The notes under the pieces were generated by a model. It saw only the letters and a program-made list of their open reading frames with translations, made no database searches and was not told where the DNA came from. The position numbers were made by a program, and so were the translations under genes. From Nautilus pompilius (taxonomy: Eukaryota; Mollusca; Cephalopoda; Nautilida; Nautilidae): 64,000 bases of DNA. The stretch is from the NCBI GenBank assembly GCA_018389105.1, contig JACATO010002451.1, positions 506,001 to 570,000 on the forward strand, in the 5' to 3' direction. Shown here piece by piece: positions 61,945 through 64,000 of this stretch (position 1 is the stretch's first letter; each line of letters starts with the position of its first letter).

Positions 61945-62300
61945 GACAAATATTAAGAAACATTCACTTTAATTTTCATTGGTAATTACCAGTAAATAAT
62001 ATATAAAGTTTACCTCTATTAATAACTACCAGTAAACATTAATTTCATCTTCATCTATAATTACCAGTAAACATGTAATGGCCAATTATATGAATAAATT
62101 CCATTAAATACTTGTAAAGTTTATCTTTATCACTGAGTACGTAATGTTGACCCATATCACTAAATTCCACTAAATATTATACAGAGTTAATCTTTATCAG
62201 TAAATGCTACTACATGTTAGGTAAAGTTCATCTTCATTAATAAATACAAGTAAATATTATGTAAAGTTCACTTCTGTGGCTAAATACCAGTTTTAACCAA
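61945..62300. repeat. Degenerate tandem repeat, about 50 bp unit
   Basis: Variants of TA(A/C)TACCAGTAAATATTATGTAAAGTT(T/C)ATC recur about seven times. Examples are ACCAGTAAATAATATATAAAG near 61,988, ACCAGTAAACATTAAT near 62,029, AATACTTGTAAAGTTTATC near 62,107 and AAGTAAATATTATGTAAAG near 62,249. Copies are diverged and contain stops. Confidence 0.65.
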
Positions 62301-62304
62301 AATA

Positions 62305-63740
62305 AAAGCGAGTAGTTTAGTATCTTAACCGATGCTTTTCTCCAGCGATTTCATCAACTTTATGATGCCATCGATTATCGTTGTCGCACATCTTCGTGTT
62401 AGAAAACCGCAGAATTCAAACACAAACCTAAAGCCTCACCCCAGCACAAATAAGATAAACAGTCTTCGCCAATAATAAAAGACAGAAACCCGTATGAATT
62501 TGCTGTCTGTTTTAAATGATTTATGGTCGCCATCGAAAATAGTCGCTGGCTCTATGTTAGATCTTCACGGACCCAAAGTAGGATAACATTGCTTGATTAA
62601 GTTTAAGATAATTAATCAGAATTTCTCTTTTGTTCTGGGGTTTCTTGAGAAAAGTCGGGAGTTTAAATTTGAATTAATTCGCTGACTTCCTTGAAGTCTC
62701 ATTCTTCTTTTTTTTATTGCTATTTCTGTAGTTTTCTGGATTTTGAAGAACAAATAAACAGATTAACCCTGCACCCGACCAGTGTTTGCGGCTACCCGCA
62801 ATAACCAGGACAAATGGCTACTGCAAACATTTAATACAAATTAACACCGCTACAGTTCTCAGAACTGCTCCCTGATGATGATGACATATGGATAAGCAGC
62901 CGCCCAAATGCTAAATAGAGGGTAGGAAATGCGTTACCAATGAGACTCGGTTTTAAAGATACCAAAATTATTAATTTGAAAATTACTACGATGCTGGCCA
63001 TAATCTAAACACATCTTCTGCTCTGTGCAGGCGGTATCCCACACTATACATCGCTGTTAAACAGAATGGATCGCGTTTTCAATGCACACGGATTTACAAG
63101 TTCGACATTTAATTTCGTATACAGCGAGAGATTTGTCAAGAGTCAATTCGTTCTTTAAAATTGAAAACTCGTTTCAATTTTGAAATCTGTACAGAAATGA
63201 AGTCTCAGACATTTGTATAAACAGCATTGGATACTCTTAATAAGATACATTCCTCTTTGGCCGTTCCAAACATGCAGACCAGACAGATAGGTTGCATATT
63301 TTTTAACAATATAAACCGCAGGTTCACGTCGGAAGATTAGGGGGAAAACTTTGAACATACAACGATTTAAGCAAATTTGCATCGATCATCAAATGTAGTA
63401 GAGACGGAGCCGATTTCAAATGCTCTAAAAATTAAGATAAAAATGAGATTTTTTTTAAAAAATGAAAGGGGAATAAGTTAAAAAATGCTATTTTATGTTT
63501 AACTAAAAGTGATTTGAGGGGGCTGGCAGCGATCGAAACTCCTGGTACACAGTAAACCCAAAATTCAGACTAGTTGTGAATAAGCCGTTGTTGCTGTCCT
63601 TCAATTCGGTGTTGCGTCTTTGGTCTACGTCAACAATGAAGTCTGTTTAGCTCGGGTCCTGACTAAATGCTGTTTGTTTTATTTCTTTTAAGCAGTTTCG
63701 TTTCGCCATCACTCGCCAAGCATTTCACGTTTTTAAAGGA
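62305..63740. other. Noncoding stretch, no gene recognised
   Basis: Short frames only. AT-rich. Ends at the small frame listed next. Confidence 0.5.
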
Positions 63741-63742
63741 CT

Positions 63743-63985
63743 ATGTCGGAGCGGTTTGTTAGCGTAGCCGTGCTCGGTTGTCATGGTTCCTGGAGGGTCT
63801 CTAGTGGCTTGGTGCTGTGTTTGCTTTCCCGCCAGTGGTCGGATGCCTCTCGCTTATTTATGTCCGGTTCATTCTATACCAGCCTCAGCGTGCTGTACCA
63901 AGAGCTGGGTTTGTTAGGTTGGAGCGGGTTATATGAAAAGTTGTGTATGTATAATACATTAGCCGTCCGTGGCTTGTTTTTGTAA
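63743..63985 (+). other. Unrecognised 80-codon open frame at window end
   Basis: The ATG lies in a moderate context, and the frame is richer in G and C than its surroundings. It reads hydrophobic residues (LVLCLLSRQW, LYEKLCMYNTL) and closes in TTTTTGTAAGGG, where TTG|GTAAG-like bases could also be a weak splice donor. Nothing identifies it; it may be chance, a first exon or part of a gene continuing past the window. Confidence 0.15.
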
Positions 63986-64000
63986 GGGCCGTCAGATTCG

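Overview
This window looks like animal (metazoan) nuclear DNA from an invertebrate. It is AT-rich, CpG dinucleotides are common rather than depleted, there are no bacterial-style gene packs, and the recognisable content is mobile elements, microsatellites, minisatellites and noncoding DNA. I found no confidently identifiable host gene. Two short stretches could be exons of host genes (49,985-50,199 plus strand; 53,236-53,640 minus strand), but I do not recognise the proteins. The coding family at 27.6-29.9 kb and 45.5-46.8 kb is one I remember as amplified in arthropod genomes. That makes an arthropod plausible, but the sequence does not settle the phylum.

Layout. 0-8.2 kb: noncoding DNA with a decayed Tc1/mariner transposase (about 4.9-5.8 kb) and a CpG-rich, hairpin-rich block (about 6.5-7.0 kb). 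8.2-13.9 kb: two tandem arrays built on the same core in opposite orientations. Each array carries many perfect copies of the palindrome TGACGTCA (the CREB/ATF site), and each is joined to GA/CT tracts. 14-27.6 kb: noncoding DNA with a second Tc1-like fossil, a GA tract, tRNA-derived SINE-like pieces, two near-palindromic RFX X-box motifs about 0.8 kb apart, and a cluster of CRE half-sites, a CCAAT box and an octamer near 25.8-26.0 kb. 27.6-29.9 kb: a full-length but broken copy of an unclassified DNA transposon. 30-37 kb: AT-rich, no gene seen. 37-40.4 kb: hAT-type transposase remains and a possible mariner remnant. 45.5-46.8 kb: a shortened relative of the 27.6 kb transposon, in reverse orientation. 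52-57 kb: two more Tc1-like fossils on the minus strand, a tRNA-derived SINE and an old, degenerate tandem repeat. 60.1-61.4 kb: a precisely delimited, internally deleted Tigger/pogo element with a TA duplication. 62-64 kb: another degenerate tandem repeat and unassigned sequence.

The most interesting element is the pair at 27,616-29,920 and 45,457-46,831. They encode related proteins of a family I know only as uncharacterised, and each lies between inverted termini that begin CAC(A/T)GG(C/T)C. This argues that the protein is the transposase of a DNA transposon group. Conserved D, D and E positions suggest, by inference only, an RNase H-like catalytic core. The CRE-palindrome arrays and the X-box pair are the most interesting noncoding signals.
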